Shown here: positions 6,377 through 6,379 of the stretch, in pieces
How positions within the stretch are numbered: position 1 is the first letter of the stretch
Layout of the letters: each line of letters opens with the position of its first letter
DNA from: Candidatus Cloacimonadota bacterium
GTDB taxonomy: Bacteria; Muiribacteriota; UBA6191; JACPRK01
Length of the DNA: 6,379 nucleotides
Direction: 5' to 3'
Assembly: GCA_021772705.1 (NCBI GenBank)
Contig: JAJFLN010000805.1
Coordinates: 1 to 6,379 of the forward strand
Notes under the pieces: generated by a model
The model's input: the letters and a program-made list of their open reading frames with translations, nothing else
What the model was told of the DNA's origin: nothing
Databases searched by the model: none
Program-made: the position numbers and the translations under genes

Positions 6377-6379
6377 CCC

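Noticed and set aside
6250..6379. CRISPR array at the right end
   Set aside because: The 9-base units adjoin with no spacers and occur in opposite orientations on the two arms, unlike CRISPR repeats.

Overview
The window is GC-rich DNA (roughly 60-65% G+C by eye) from a bacterium that uses clear Shine-Dalgarno sites. The exported, two-helix accessory protein suggests a cell with a periplasm or a comparable extracytoplasmic space. The two ends carry short dispersed-repeat sequences of a kind often seen in large, GC-rich environmental genomes. I cannot place it at phylum level: nothing here is a firm taxonomic marker, and chorismate synthase is universal.

Layout. Bases 1-243 hold no credible gene. 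They carry one copy of a widespread REP-like repeat (16-40) and five copies of ACGGATC within 215 bases. A complete chorismate synthase gene (aroC, minus strand, 244-1386, with an alternative start at 1326) follows. A divergent intergenic gap of about 160 bases (1387-1547) contains an imperfect inverted repeat. From it, on the plus strand, runs a tight three-gene operon: a 768-residue exported protein anchored by two central membrane helices (1548-3854), an ABC-2 type ATPase (3851-4780) and a 490-residue ABC-2 permease with about 12 membrane segments (4777-6249). Both junctions are 4-base GTGA stop/start overlaps with a GGAGG-type ribosome site, so translation is probably coupled. The last 130 bases contain two opposed tandem arrays of a 9-base unit (three copies facing four) that can fold into a long imperfect hairpin.

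How the genes may work together. AroC catalyses the last step of the shikimate pathway and has no evident functional link to the operon; it is simply divergent. The ATPase and permease should form an ABC-2 transport or membrane-remodelling complex. The first gene product would present two large domains outside the cytoplasmic membrane, one of which looks like a glutamine-amidotransferase-like fold. That layout recalls, without matching in detail, the GldG/ABC_transp_aux partners of Gld-type ABC systems. Substrate and role are unknown. The operon is the one candidate for a poorly described system in the window.
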